DNA of 64,000 bases from Saitoella complicata NRRL Y-17804 (GCF_001661265.1 NW_017567017.1:210451-274450); one strand, 5' to 3'. Shown: positions 12,028 to 22,234, numbered from the stretch's first letter. Notes: generated from the letters alone by a model not told the origin. Program-made: numbers and translations.

Positions 12028-13053
12028 CTACAGCTTGAGGCCCTCCTTCTTCGCTTCGTTCTTGATCCAGTCACGGACTTTCGGATCCTCGCAACTCTCC
12101 AACGGCGTGCATCCATCCTTGTCCGTTCTGTCTGGCCATGCGCCTGTAGTCATTGTCAGTATTGTGTTCTTTCGTCGGCATGATTGTCGACTCACCCTTC
12201 TTCAACAGCTCAATCGCAGCCTCGCCATGCCCTTCCGCGCACGCGTGATGCAGCGGAGTCATATTATGGTTGTCTGAGGCCTGCAATGGCGCCTTGTGCT
12301 CTAAGAGCAGGTTGATGAGAAAGACCGAGCCGATGGCCGCGGCACGGATGAGAGGTGTTTGTCCGGCCTTGTCCTTGGTCTTGACATTTGCAGGAGGTTC
12401 GTGTGAGAGGAGGAGTGGGACAAGCTAGGTTCGCAGTTAGCCACTGATTTGGACGATGGAAAGGTGGACGTACGTCTAGACGCTTCTTGGATACTGCGTA
12501 ATGCCTAAACAAGCCGTGAGTAACACATCCCATGTTGGCCCGCCATGATCAGTCAGAACTCACAAGGCAGTTTGTCCACCATGACTCTGAATGTTCACAT
12601 CCACTTCCGGGTTTTGGAGGAGCTTCTTCGCAATCTCATCCTGTCCCGCCGACACCGCAATCATCAAGGGAGTCCTGGTTGCGAAGTTAGACGTATCCCC
12701 ATGCACACTCGTGAGTTGAAAATACCATCCTGCTCCCTCTGCAATGTTCAAGTCCACGTCCTTCTGCTCCAAAAGCATATCGACCACCGCGACATGGCCG
12801 TGAGAGCATGCCCAGTGAAGCGGAGTACGACCTATCACACCAAACGACGCTGTCAGGATCGATTGAAATAGACAGGCCAGAACTTTTCGGACGCACCATC
12901 CTATCCCAACAGTGAGCAAACATGTCGAACAAGGCAAACACCAAGAGGACGTACCTCATCCTTGACGTTCAACGATAGCGGATCCTCAGCCAAGCACGAC
13001 GCAACAACACGCTGATCACCCTCGATAGCAGCCTTGTGAATTGATGCTGACAT
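12028..13053 (-). CDS. NAS6: Gankyrin/Nas6-type proteasome assembly chaperone
   Basis: Seven exons (minus): 13053-12955, 12900-12897 (4 nt), 12831-12726, 12674-12564, 12504-12474, 12424-12196 and 12143-12028; 231 residues, against 226-228 for human and yeast homologues. It is built of ankyrin repeats. The seventh exon encodes the C-terminal cap ending in 'KNEAKKEGLKL'. Gankyrin binds the Rpt3 C-domain during assembly of the 19S base. The 4-nt exon GATG is flanked by GGGATAG and GTGCGT and yields the ankyrin consensus 'KDEDGRTPLHWACSHGH'. Skipping it breaks the frame, and the one alternative donor I find inserts three residues there. It shares a 149-bp divergent promoter with the R3HCC1L-like gene. 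Confidence 0.9.
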
Positions 13054-13202
13054 CTTGTCTCTTACGATTCCGAGATTGTTATTGCAACTGGGGAATGTCC
13101 GGGGGCGGGGAGGATATATACGGAGCACGTGCCCCTGCAGCCTATCCGTAAAAACTTGGAAGGACCGAAACTGAAAAAAAACGGACAACGAAGGGATCAA
13201 AG
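13054..13202. promoter_or_regulatory. Divergent promoter NAS6 / R3HCC1L-like gene
   Basis: Only 149 bp separate the two start codons. The interval holds a TATATA tract (about 13114-13119) and a CACGTG E-box at 13126-13131. A bidirectional promoter is inferred from the spacing. Confidence 0.5.
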
Positions 13203-13980
13203 ATGTCGTTGAAGGAAGAAGTCGACTCCCTCGCAGATGCCTTGGCACAGGCTTCCATCCCTGACAAGATCGAGGGAACGACCTCGAAGAACTTGGAGTT
13301 GTTCGAGTTTGACAAGGAGACGAAGAGCCGTAACATCCGCGACGCTGTCGGTCCGCACGTTTCCGGCGCTTTTTACCGAGTGAAGTGGTTGAACGACACT
13401 CACGCCGTCCTCATCTTCGATTCCGAGGAGATCGGTACGTCTACCCCCCCCCTCCGCGCTCTTCACTATCATTGCTTAACCCTTTGATTTAGCTGCCAAG
13501 GCCCTCGCTTCTTACTGTGCTCTTCCCGAGTCCGAGCGCCCCCTCACCGGCGGTATCCGCTACTACCTCGAGCCCCTCCCCGACCGTCAACCCCCTCCCG
13601 TCGACTCCCCCATCGGTCGCCGCTATGTCTCCCCCGCTAAGCGCATGCCCACCATCGCCACTACCCAGCCTGTCATCCACAAGAACCCCTTCGCTTTCCT
13701 TGACGAGAGTGGCGAGGTTGTCGTTCCCAGCTCCCCCTCCCCCGCCTCCCCTGCCTCCCCCTCCGGATCCCGACCCGGTACTCCTGAGGTTAGGCCACAG
13801 AAGACGGATCAGGTCGCTAGGAGAATGATCGCCAATGCGCTCGGCGTCAAGGTTGAGAGGACCCCGGAGCAGAGGGCGTATGATAGAACAATCTTGGAGC
13901 AGGCTAGGAGACGGAAGGAGGAGGATAGGAAGAAGAAGAAGCAGCCTGTTTTGGACGAGGATGGTTGGGAGATTGCGTAG
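13203..13980 (+). CDS. R3HCC1L-like protein (coiled-coil C-terminus)
   Basis: Two exons, 13203-13434 and 13493-13980, with a 58-nt intron; 239 residues. The N-terminal half looks RRM-like ('LELFEFDKETKSRNIRD', 'FYRVKWLNDTHAVLIFDSEE', 'AAKALASYC'). The C-terminal part has 'VARRMIANALGVKVERTPEQ' followed by a charged helix, which parallels the C-terminus of animal R3HCC1/R3HCC1L ('LARRLVISALGV...'). No R3H domain is visible. A Pro/Ser-rich linker joins the halves. Function is not established; RNA association is inferred from the fold resemblance. Confidence 0.65.
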
Positions 13981-14134
13981 ATGCAGTGTGCACATAAAAA
14001 AGGAAGAACCTAGGATGTATGTTATTGTTTGGCGTTTTTGGTTTTTTAATACGGGTTAATTTCACTTTTTGTATAGTAATGAATGGGACAATTAGAACTT
14101 CACTCATATATTCGTAATCTTGTTGATCATTGGA

Positions 14135-15844
14135 TCATGTCAGAGGTCTATCTTTAGGTGGCATCCGAGGTGTCCAGCTCTCGGCAGGCCCTCCGCCATC
14201 TTCAGACCCACGACCACGACCACGACCCCGTCCTCTAAACCGCACTGGCCCTCCTCCGAACCCTCCCCTTGATCCTCCTCTTCCACCCTCGCGGCCTCCA
14301 CGTCCTCTTCTAAATCCTCCTCTCTGTCCTCCTCTTTCACCTCCATGCTCTCCATTACGTGGACGTATGGGACTTTCCCCTTCCTGCTGTATTCTTTCTG
14401 CAAACGATTTCTTCCGGAGTGCTTGTTCCTCCTGTACTTCTAATGCAAATCTCTTCCTGAAACCGTGTGTCTGATGAGTTGGTTTCGTTCCCTCATTCAC
14501 GCTCCAGAAGACCTTCTCTCCAACTGTTCCAACGAATCTTAGTCTTTCTTCTTGTGGGATTTCCTCCCAATGTGTGATAGTGTTCGATTCGAAGGGCTTT
14601 GCGTCGAGATCACGCCGTGCGGCGATTGTGAGGTGAGCGTGCTTGTTAACTGTGTAGAATGGTGCTTTCTCGTCGACGGGTTCCACTCTGACAGCGAATA
14701 CCCGGTTTTTGATTAAACCCCTAGCCACGGTCTCGAACTCCAATTGATACCCCAATCCACCTGATTTCTTCAATAGCCAATTGGGATGTGCATGTTTGGG
14801 AGTTATGGTGATGTGGTCGGCATATGTGGACCATCTGCCCGGATCCCCTTCTGGGATTGCCGGCGGTGCGAAATGCTTCAGCAGATGTTGCTTGTCCTCG
14901 TATGTCAGGAGGTAGCCGGTGAACAAAACTCGACCTTTCCACACGTGCAGTTCGTCCCACGGAGAGGCAGCCTCACGGTTGTTGTCATTAACCATAGACC
15001 GAATAAGCTCAATCTCCTTTTCCTTTGGCAAATACCTCGTAGTTGGTGGAACATCGATCACCTCGACTTCCAGTGGCTCCTTCCCTACCGAGTTTTGTAC
15101 AATTGCTTCCCCCTCGAGGAACTCGCGGAATGCCGTTGCATGATGCGGCCGGTCTTCATAAACCTTTATTGACTGCGTTTTCGGAAATGTGCGTAGTGTA
15201 TCAGCCAAGAAAGCTTTCTTGAACTCAAGGGTATTCTCGAACTGTTCCACTGGCATAGACGGCTTTAGCGAGATGACATCGAACTCAAGCTGCTTCGAGT
15301 TCAATATTCTTGATAAGAGCGGCGTATACCGCTTGCGTCCTCGACCTGTTAGGAGCACCGTCAAGGCATGTTTGTCCGCCATGGAGCTTCGTGCTCGGTC
15401 GACGACGTCTTCATTCCAGTGTCCCTCCCATGCACGTTTCTCCTCCACGTCTGGCCCTTCTCCAGTGGCGGCCAGAATACGTGGGTCATGCCACCATCCT
15501 CCTTTTCCGCCAAAGCCACTATCCGAAAAAATCATGCCTATTGTGGCTCCATCCCAAAGGTCATGTGTATTTGGCAACGGTGTCTGGAAGAGTGTGTTGT
15601 CGAAGTCGAATACGTTTACGCGCTGGATATTTGATAGATCCGGAAGGCTGCGAACCTGATCGTCCCATCGCTTCATGTACTTCTCGATGTTAGCCGCCAT
15701 TGTGTCGCTGCGGATGTGTAAAGGTCGTATTCCGCAGGCTTGAGAGCGGTAAAGCGGCGTGATGACAACCCTGCTGTCGAAGGCAAGTGTTCGACGTAAT
15801 ATCGACGATGGATTGATTGTATGCGCCAGTAAAGGCCTTATCAT
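14135..15844 (-). CDS. HAD-type Swiss-Army-Knife RNA repair-like protein with RGG tail
   Basis: Intronless; 569 residues from ATG 15844, or 521 from the in-frame ATG at 15700 (residue 49). The first 48 residues are basic and acid-poor and could be a mitochondrial presequence. A HAD phosphatase motif 'NVFDFDNTLF' (Asp80, Asp82) opens the conserved domain, followed by 'LLTGRGRKRYTPLLSRI' and 'KVYEDRPHHATAFREFL', as in the HAD_SAK_1 family of predicted RNA-repair proteins. The middle segment ('ITPKHAHPNWLLKK', 'HLTIAARRD') resembles a second nucleic-acid-processing domain. The last ~75 residues are Arg/Gly-rich (RGG boxes), typical of RNA binding. RNA repair is a family-level prediction. Confidence 0.75.
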   Translation of the reverse strand: MIRPLLAHTINPSSILRRTLAFDSRVVITPLYRSQACGIRPLHIRSDTMAANIEKYMKRWDDQVRSLPDLSNIQRVNVFDFDNTLFQTPLPNTHDLWDGATIGMIFSDSGFGGKGGWWHDPRILAATGEGPDVEEKRAWEGHWNEDVVDRARSSMADKHALTVLLTGRGRKRYTPLLSRILNSKQLEFDVISLKPSMPVEQFENTLEFKKAFLADTLRTFPKTQSIKVYEDRPHHATAFREFLEGEAIVQNSVGKEPLEVEVIDVPPTTRYLPKEKEIELIRSMVNDNNREAASPWDELHVWKGRVLFTGYLLTYEDKQHLLKHFAPPAIPEGDPGRWSTYADHITITPKHAHPNWLLKKSGGLGYQLEFETVARGLIKNRVFAVRVEPVDEKAPFYTVNKHAHLTIAARRDLDAKPFESNTITHWEEIPQEERLRFVGTVGEKVFWSVNEGTKPTHQTHGFRKRFALEVQEEQALRKKSFAERIQQEGESPIRPRNGEHGGERGGQRGGFRRGRGGREGGRGGSRGGFGGGPVRFRGRGRGRGRGSEDGGGPAESWTPRMPPKDRPLT

Positions 15845-16042
15845 GTGTATGCTAGGATTTCAGCACCTGTCGCAGTTGTGAAATGCCGTTGCCTCACAAC
15901 TACGTCAAGCTTCATTCATACAAAGGCCATCACGCATACGAATCCGATCAAACTTTAAAAATTGGAAGGCCAGATATATTCAAGAAATGCTATGCTTACA
16001 GAAATCAGCAAATTACGCCAAACTCCCAACCAAGAATCACTT

Positions 16043-18727
16043 TTATCGTTTCGCGTTCAACTGTCCCACCAGTTCACTGATTTGCTCCTTGTACATCTCC
16101 TTGATTTCCTTGACATCCATACGTAATTCCTGCAACGACTCTTCCTTCTCACCCAGTAGCTCCAACGCCGAGTCGTATCGCGTCTGGAGCGTTTGTAACG
16201 CCTGTGCTGTCTCCTCCAATTGTGACGCAACACTGCGCTTTTCTTCGAGTTCGCTCAAGAGCTGAACGCACTCTTGCCTCGCTGCTTCACGCTCGGAGGA
16301 AATATTCGCAATCTCTTCCCGCAGCCCGGTAAGCTCAGACTCAAGACGCCGCACGTTTGCGGACATGCGTTCCATAATCGACACGCTTGGTCCGGGACCA
16401 ATGTTGGTTGACACACTCATCTGATCGCGTGGAGTGCGTGCGTGCGGCGACCTCGGAGTTTCTGGAGATACATCGCGGTCATCTTCCCAATCGTGATCCG
16501 GGATCGTCTCGTGCGCAGGGGTGTATATGCGGCCCGAGTTACGTCGAGGGAAGGACTGCTGCCATGATTGAGGGTTTGGCGACTTCGGCAGGTTTATCAT
16601 GAGATCTGAGGTAGAAGACGTGACCCGTCGTGAGATAGGTGGCACAGACGGTGACATGGGTGCGGTAGGGCTCAACATGCGGTCGAGCATGGGCGGTGAG
16701 TTATACTCTTGTTCCCATTTGAGCTTGTCCTCTTGCAGTCGAGATTGCAAATCCGCCTCCGCATCCTTCTTGAGCTTATCCAACTCAGCTATTTGTTCAT
16801 CCCTTGCCTTTTGTGCCGATTGAAGTTCATTTTCCAATTCTTGTACCTTGTTGCTGTGTCGCGTTTGGCTCTCCTGCATCGTCTCCAGATCATTCTCAAG
16901 CTGCGCAACCTTGGTCCTCAACTCGTCGCTCTCATCCTCAAGATCCCGCACTTCGGCCTTCGTATCCTTCAGCTTCTTTCGGAGCTCGGCTTCCTTCTTC
17001 ACCCATTCTTCCTTCTCCTTCTCCAACGCCGCAGTCTTGTTGAGCATTGCGCCTTCCAGAACTCTCCAGTTTTCCCGTGCGACCGACTGTTGTGTCTGGA
17101 GCATCTCGATCTGGCGCATTAAACCAACATGTGTATCCTTGTTGAGCGCAGCAGCACTTGCCTCCTCGGCACGAGAGCGCATGACCTCAAGCTTTTGCTC
17201 GAGTCGTACGATCTCAGTTCGAAGTTCATCTTCTGTCGTGCGAGCGCGTTCGGCGTCCCGAGCCATCTTTGCGCGAAGTTCGGACATGGCTGCTTCCGCG
17301 TCATCCGCTGCTTTGGCCGCCGCGCTCTTCGTCCGTTCAAGCTCAGCGCGGAGACCGGTGCTGACCGCTCGTTCAGATTCCAAAGCGGCAGTTTGGACGC
17401 TGCGAATTGCTTCAACGGCACGTGCCCTGGCTTCGCCAAGCTCGGCTCGTAGCTTTTCGGCATCATCTCGGTATTTGTCGCGTTCGGCACGGGTTTTGTT
17501 CAGTTCGTTCTCGGTTTTGGCATATGTCTTGATTCGCTCGGTTTGTAGACGCTCGACGTCTTGACTTGCCTTCAATTTCTGCCGTACGTCTGCAAGATCC
17601 TTCTCAATCTTCTCCTGTCTCCTCTTTGTGTCCGTAAGAGCTTTCTCGTCGTCCATCGCCTTCTTGCGCAGGGCTTTGATAGTCGTATTGAGCTGTAGTT
17701 CCTTCTTCGATAGCTTCTCTCCTTCTTCCAACAGTGCCTGAATCCGCTCATCCCGTTCGGCAAGCTGACTAGAAACGTCGACCCTCTGTGCATCACTCGA
17801 GCTCCTAGCATTTAATTCAAGCTCCTCGATTCTCTTTGCTGCCGTTTGTCGTTCCTCCTCTCGTTTCGCCTCGGAAGCTTCCAACGCGGCGCGTAACTGC
17901 GCAATGATCTCCGAGTCTTGCTCTGCGTTCGCAGGTTCTTCTTGAAGACCTTTGACTTTTTCTTCGACACCATTCTCCATATGACTTTCCGTCGGTTCGT
18001 GTTCGGAAGAAGATGAGGCAGGTCGTGTCTGCGGTGCTGACTCTTGAGGCGTGTGAAAGTTGTCGGTATGGGAGGAAGGCGATGGGAGATTTGGAGTGGC
18101 TGCACCTGACTGAGCAGCAGATAGAGCTTCTCCCATGAGAGGAAGAGCAGCAGCAATAAATGTTGGTAGATCGGGTGTTGACGAAGGTTCTGTCGATTGG
18201 GTGACGGCGGAGTTCATGTCGGTGGTCGTAACTGCCAAGTCTGCCGCACTTTCATCTCCTTCAATGTTTACGTTCACGCCTTCACTTGTCGAGATGTCTC
18301 TCTGCTCAGATACCTGCGTTGTTTCATTCTCCTTCACTTCCACACTCGGTGCCTCCACCTTGACTTCCGCCGTTTGTGAGCGCTGACTGTCAGTACTCCT
18401 CCGTGGCTCTGCCGACGGCGGTCGCTGTACATCCAAGCTGCCCCTCGGTGAGCCAATGCCTCCATTCTGTGGACTGACAGCCTTTCCTCTTGCCAAAGCC
18501 ATGGCCAACCTCTCCTGCATGGTCATCCTCCCCGTTGATGGTGCGGGCGACGGTGTCGATTGCTCCTTCTTCAGTACAGGCGTCGCTGCGGTGCTATCCA
18601 GAGCTCGATCCAATTGATGTTCAACGTTCGCCAAAGCCTTCGAAAGGAAACCGCCGACACCCCATCCCGATGCCGCGGGTGCTTTGACCGCTGGTGGATC
18701 CGCCTTACTGTCCTTCCCGCTTGACAT
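16043..18727 (-). CDS. SGM1: TMF1/Sgm1-type golgin (coiled coil)
   Basis: Intronless; 894 residues from ATG 18727. The N-terminus has 'GWGVGGFLSKALANVEHQLD', a short amphipathic segment seen in TMF1/Sgm1 proteins. Disordered Ser/Pro/Thr-rich sequence follows, then heptad-rich coiled coil from about residue 270 to 630. The last ~110 residues match the TMF TATA-binding/Rab6-binding region: 'RYDSALELLGEKEESLQELR', then 'DVKEIKEMYKEQISELV'. Such golgins tether vesicles at the Golgi through Rab6/Ypt6. Several antisense open frames over the coiled coil are shadows. Confidence 0.85.
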   Translation of the reverse strand: MSSGKDSKADPPAVKAPAASGWGVGGFLSKALANVEHQLDRALDSTAATPVLKKEQSTPSPAPSTGRMTMQERLAMALARGKAVSPQNGGIGSPRGSLDVQRPPSAEPRRSTDSQRSQTAEVKVEAPSVEVKENETTQVSEQRDISTSEGVNVNIEGDESAADLAVTTTDMNSAVTQSTEPSSTPDLPTFIAAALPLMGEALSAAQSGAATPNLPSPSSHTDNFHTPQESAPQTRPASSSSEHEPTESHMENGVEEKVKGLQEEPANAEQDSEIIAQLRAALEASEAKREEERQTAAKRIEELELNARSSSDAQRVDVSSQLAERDERIQALLEEGEKLSKKELQLNTTIKALRKKAMDDEKALTDTKRRQEKIEKDLADVRQKLKASQDVERLQTERIKTYAKTENELNKTRAERDKYRDDAEKLRAELGEARARAVEAIRSVQTAALESERAVSTGLRAELERTKSAAAKAADDAEAAMSELRAKMARDAERARTTEDELRTEIVRLEQKLEVMRSRAEEASAAALNKDTHVGLMRQIEMLQTQQSVARENWRVLEGAMLNKTAALEKEKEEWVKKEAELRKKLKDTKAEVRDLEDESDELRTKVAQLENDLETMQESQTRHSNKVQELENELQSAQKARDEQIAELDKLKKDAEADLQSRLQEDKLKWEQEYNSPPMLDRMLSPTAPMSPSVPPISRRVTSSTSDLMINLPKSPNPQSWQQSFPRRNSGRIYTPAHETIPDHDWEDDRDVSPETPRSPHARTPRDQMSVSTNIGPGPSVSIMERMSANVRRLESELTGLREEIANISSEREAARQECVQLLSELEEKRSVASQLEETAQALQTLQTRYDSALELLGEKEESLQELRMDVKEIKEMYKEQISELVGQLNAKR

Positions 18728-19181
18728 TGCGGGACGCAATTGGCAATTGTCACACGCGTTGATGCTCTGCTAGCAGGCGATATGTCTGGCCTCCTGTATA
18801 GGACAGCTCAGCACCGGCCCTTTGCTCTATACGATTTGAAGCTTGGCTTGGCTTCGGCTCGGGCTCAGGCTGCGCGCGGCTCGCTCGGCCGCAGCAACCC
18901 GCTGTGGGTGCTGGCATGAGTAACATGAACCAGATGAGGTGAAGCTGACCGGTCAAACACGATAATATCAAACTTTGTTCTTGCAGTTTCTGCATCTCCC
19001 TGGTCCGCAATGACAGGGGTGGTAGGCGTGACGCGTACGCTCGCAGGTCAGGTGCCCTGACGTCCTTGGTCTATAAAACACCGAGTTGGCAGCATACACC
19101 CCACAATACCATACCCACCCACTTCACCCCCCTTTATCCTCGACTGGTCTCGAGGATTACCCTTTGCTCAACTACTCTTTA
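18728..19181. other. Divergent region golgin / PPX1
   Basis: A 454-bp interval between the start codons of the golgin (minus) and PPX1 (plus). It contains a GC-rich tract around 18850-18900 made of repeated GGCTTGG/GGCTCGG words and a TATA box close to PPX1. I see no gene in it. Confidence 0.5.
19072..19078 (+). promoter_or_regulatory. TATA box of PPX1
   Basis: TATAAAA lies 104 bp before the PPX1 start codon, at a suitable distance for a fungal core promoter. Confidence 0.5.
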
Positions 19182-20440
19182 ATGTCTTTTATGAACCACT
19201 CTGGAGAGATGCCTTCCGTTAGCAGCTTCCTTTCCGCATCGAAGAATGCTTTGCTTCGTCCTGCTCCTGTTTCTAATCGCACGGTCGCTTTGGTAACGGG
19301 AAACGAGTCCGCAGGTAATTGCTCCTTTATGTATGCTAGCATACAGGGACTAACTAGCTGTTTACAGACCTTGACTCGTGTCTCGCGTCCATCACGTACG
19401 CATACTTGGCTACTCAAGCTTCACCTTCCACCGTGCACGTCCCTCTCCTGAACTTCGACCGTGCCGACTTCGCCTTGAAACCAGAGCTTCTCCATGTGTT
19501 TAAGGATACATCTGTCTCTACAGATGACCTTGTATGCTTGGATGATCTGCCAGTATCGCTGAACGTGGAGAATTGGGTTTTGGTTGATCACAATGCGCCT
19601 ACCGGTCGTATCGCCCACATGGCTGGAGCTCAGGCTGAGAAGGTTATTGGTATCATTGATCATCACGTCGATGAATGCCTTGCGAAGGGTGCATCACCAC
19701 GAGTTATCGACGTTACGGGGTCATGTACGACTTTGGTCGTGAACTACTTCCGCAGTCTGCCTGGGTTGCCATGGCCTGCTGGCGAGGATGGCAAGACGTT
19801 GGCGAAGATTGCGATTACTCCTATCCTTATCGACTGCTCCAACTTGAGAAGCAACAAGACTACTCCACACGATGTCGAGGCAGTCGCTTTCCTGCGATCG
19901 ATTCTGGGCGTGGAGAAGGGTTTCCAGACGAAGGGTATGACGGACTCCATTGACGAGTGGTATCATGCCGTGGATGACGCAAAGCGTGATGTCTCATCTT
20001 TATCTGTGCATGACCTCTTGAGGCGCGACTATAAGGAGTGGCAAACATCTACATCTGCAACGCTCGGTATCTCGTCATGTGTCGTTTCGATTACAGACCT
20101 CCACAACAAGGACGGCAAGTGGTGGTCCGCAATCAAGGAGTGGAGTCAAGAGCGCAAGTTGGACGTGTACGCACTCATGGCCTCTTTCAAGGTCGACGGT
20201 AAGCATAGGCGTGAGCTTGTCGTTTATGCTGCGAATGAGAAGTGGGCGGAGATCGGAAAGTTATTCAAGGAGAAGCATGGCGAGGAGTTTGATTTGAAGA
20301 AGTGGAAGGGCGAGGAGGGTGTTGTTGACGCTGTCGAGGAGGATGAGCGTGCTTGGCCATGGAGGCAGAAGAATGCAAAGGCTAGCAGGAAGCAGATTGC
20401 GCCGGCGTTGAGGCAGACCATGGAGGATGCCGGACTCTGA
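19182..20440 (+). CDS. PPX1: Exopolyphosphatase (DHH family)
   Basis: Two exons, 19182-19314 and 19368-20440, with a 53-nt intron (branch CTAACT); 401 residues, the usual size for Ppx1. It hydrolyses terminal phosphates from inorganic polyphosphate in cytosol or mitochondria. DHH-superfamily metal motifs are visible: 'VTGNESADLDSCLASITYAY' (rebuilt by splicing), 'WVLVDHNAPTG', 'GIIDHHVDE' and 'ITPILIDCSNL'. A C-terminal DHHA2-type domain follows, with 'TLGISSCVVSITDL' and 'DVYALMASFKVDGKHRRELV'. The start was chosen because it precedes the conserved VTGNESADLDS block by about 40 residues, as in relatives. Confidence 0.93.
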
Positions 20441-20688
20441 GCTGCATACGGACTATTACAGTGACAAGGAATTAGAGCAAGCCGGTCTTGCCTCATTATA
20501 CGGATAACGGGTGGGATACTAAGAACAGCGGGACTAATACAACAGCATGGGAATAGATACCCCTTATGGGTACAGGATACAATAACACAGGAATTATACT
20601 CTGACAAACAACCAAAACCAATGCCATCTCTGCCAGTTCCATAAAGCGTAATACGGACCCTCCATCTGTTATCATATCGTTCCTCCAT

Positions 20689-21111
20689 TCAGCATCCACC
20701 AACCTGGTTATGTTTGTTAGTCCCGCCCCGGTACCTTTACCAACAGAGAGAACGAACCTGCTCAATCATACACTCAATCTGGTCACCGTCCTCCATTTCC
20801 ATATCCTCAGGAGTCTGATCAGGTCTGACACGCTCACCATCAACCAAAAACCGCACAGTGTTGAAAGTCTTTCCCGAACGGTCACAGTAAGCCTCCATGA
20901 GCTTCTTCAGAGGGGTAGAGCGCTTGATCTTGAAGAACACCTCATCGTTACCGGCACCAACAACCTGTGCATTGCGTCAGCAACCTAGACGGACGGTCTG
21001 TGTAGCAATCGCACGCCCCGGTAAAGGGCCGTGGCAAAGGGAATTGCGGCGTACCTTGATGGAGATGTGCTCGGTTTGGCCTTCGGGCTTGACGTCGGGT
21101 TGCTCAGACAT
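20689..21111 (-). CDS. SMT3: SUMO (small ubiquitin-related modifier)
   Basis: Three exons (minus): 21111-21055, 20964-20758 and 20703-20689, with introns of 90 and 54 nt; 92 residues. The fold core is unmistakable: 'EHISIKVVGAGNDEVFFKIK', 'LKKLMEAYCDRSGK', 'VRFLVDGERVRPDQTPEDME', 'MEDGDQIECMIEQ'. The last exon is only 15 nt and encodes Val-Gly-Gly-Cys-stop, so the conjugating diglycine and the single residue cut off by the Ulp protease sit on a separate exon. If the last intron is retained, reading continues into a short tail without diglycine. The N-terminal 19 residues are flexible and contain 'DVKPE', a possible SUMO-chain site (psi-K-x-E). Confidence 0.96.
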
Positions 21112-21403
21112 GGTATAGGAGTGTTAGGAAAGCGACAAGGGCAAAGGCTGGCTGGATGAACTCGTATATGAGTGCTGCATGTTGGAGGTATGCGTCAGGG
21201 CGTGTGCAGCAAATACAGTGCAGATCATGGGGGGTTGAGAATGATGAATGGAGTTATCAGGTGTTTCTTTACGTTCATTATGAGGTTGTCTTTGAGGACC
21301 GCTGTCAAGGGTGCTCTGGGTGTTGTCAGAGCGGCCCCCCTGCAATACGAGTGCACGGACGTCGACGAACCGTAGTTGGAGGACTCCTCAATCGCTATTA
21401 CCA
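21112..21403. promoter_or_regulatory. Divergent promoter SUMO / CMC4
   Basis: The 292 bp between the two divergent start codons must hold both promoters. No strong TATA box is obvious to me. Confidence 0.4.
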
Positions 21404-21786
21404 ATGGGACTGAACGTGAGCGGTATCCAGACGAATGGATCCTTGCGAGCGCAAACTGACGCTGCTGACAGGACGACGAACCATGCCATGCGTACGGATA
21501 CCCCATCCACCACAACCTGATCAGCCAAGACTGACCACAATTAACATACAGTCACGCCTGCGCAATCCAAAACTGCATCCAAAAGAACGGCTTTAACCAA
21601 AACAAATGTGAAGGCCTGATAGACAAGCTCTACGAATGCTGCGCACGGTTCTACAAGGAGAATCCAGATGGGACGACACTGACATGTCCGAAACCGCGAT
21701 TATTGGGGTTGAAGCTGAAGCAACGGGCGGATGAGAAGAAAGCGGGAACGCATGGTGCGATCGAGTTGGAGCATAGATGGCGTTAA
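21404..21786 (+). CDS. CMC4: Cx9C protein CMC4 of the mitochondrial intermembrane space
   Basis: Three exons: 21404-21415 (12 nt), 21472-21491 (20 nt) and 21552-21786; 88 residues. CMC4 is a small twin-Cx9C protein imported through Mia40 and linked to respiratory-chain biogenesis. The rebuilt N-terminus 'MGLNDDEPCHAHACAIQNCI' carries the first Cys pair. Then come 'NKCEGLIDKLYECCARFY' and 'TLTCPKPRLLGLKLKQRA', matching the yeast layout (ACAIQDC..., CC..FY, CP.P.LL.LK.KQR). Without removing both introns the first Cys residues and the ATG would be lost, so this gene is easily missed by automatic callers. Confidence 0.88.
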
Positions 21787-22234
21787 GATCAGGACAGTGA
21801 TACCCAGGAGAATCAGAGATCACAATTTGTACGACACGAGAAACATCAAACCGCGTGAGACCATCAAATCAATTCAATAAATAGCATGTCGTGCGTCCAC
21901 CTCCCACCCCACTCCTTCCCATATTGTCACTCAAGAGAGCGACAGGGTAAGGTCGAAGCATGCTAAGGAGAAGCAGTACGTCGGCATTGTTCTAAGGGCA
22001 CCGTGAGCACGAAAACCTCAAGGAGGCCGAGATAACACTGAGTACGAGACCCGTCGTTAAATCCGCGACTCTATGGTGGCCTAACATTTTGTAGAGAAAA
22101 AAAAAGGGAAGCCGGCGAGGGCAGCGTTTTATTTTATTTCATGCGGTGGGGCGCAGCAGGGGCCGTGCGAATGCTGGCCCAGGTGGTGAAGGTGACTTCG
22201 ATTCAAAAAAACTCAATTCAACACCCTCTTGCTG
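21787..22234. other. Convergent intergenic region
   Basis: This 448-bp gap between the 3' ends of CMC4 (plus) and P5C dehydrogenase (minus) holds an A-rich tract near 22097 and a T-rich tract near 22130. I see no gene. Confidence 0.45.

Noticed and set aside
12901-12954. Extended first exon of NAS6 (donor at CTTG|GTGTTT)
   Set aside because: It keeps the frame but inserts extra residues into the ankyrin repeat and drops the consensus Asp; the microexon model fits the family exactly.
16387-17564. Plus-strand open frames over the golgin coiled coil
   Set aside because: Ser/Leu-rich mirror images of Glu/Lys/Ala heptads; no independent support.
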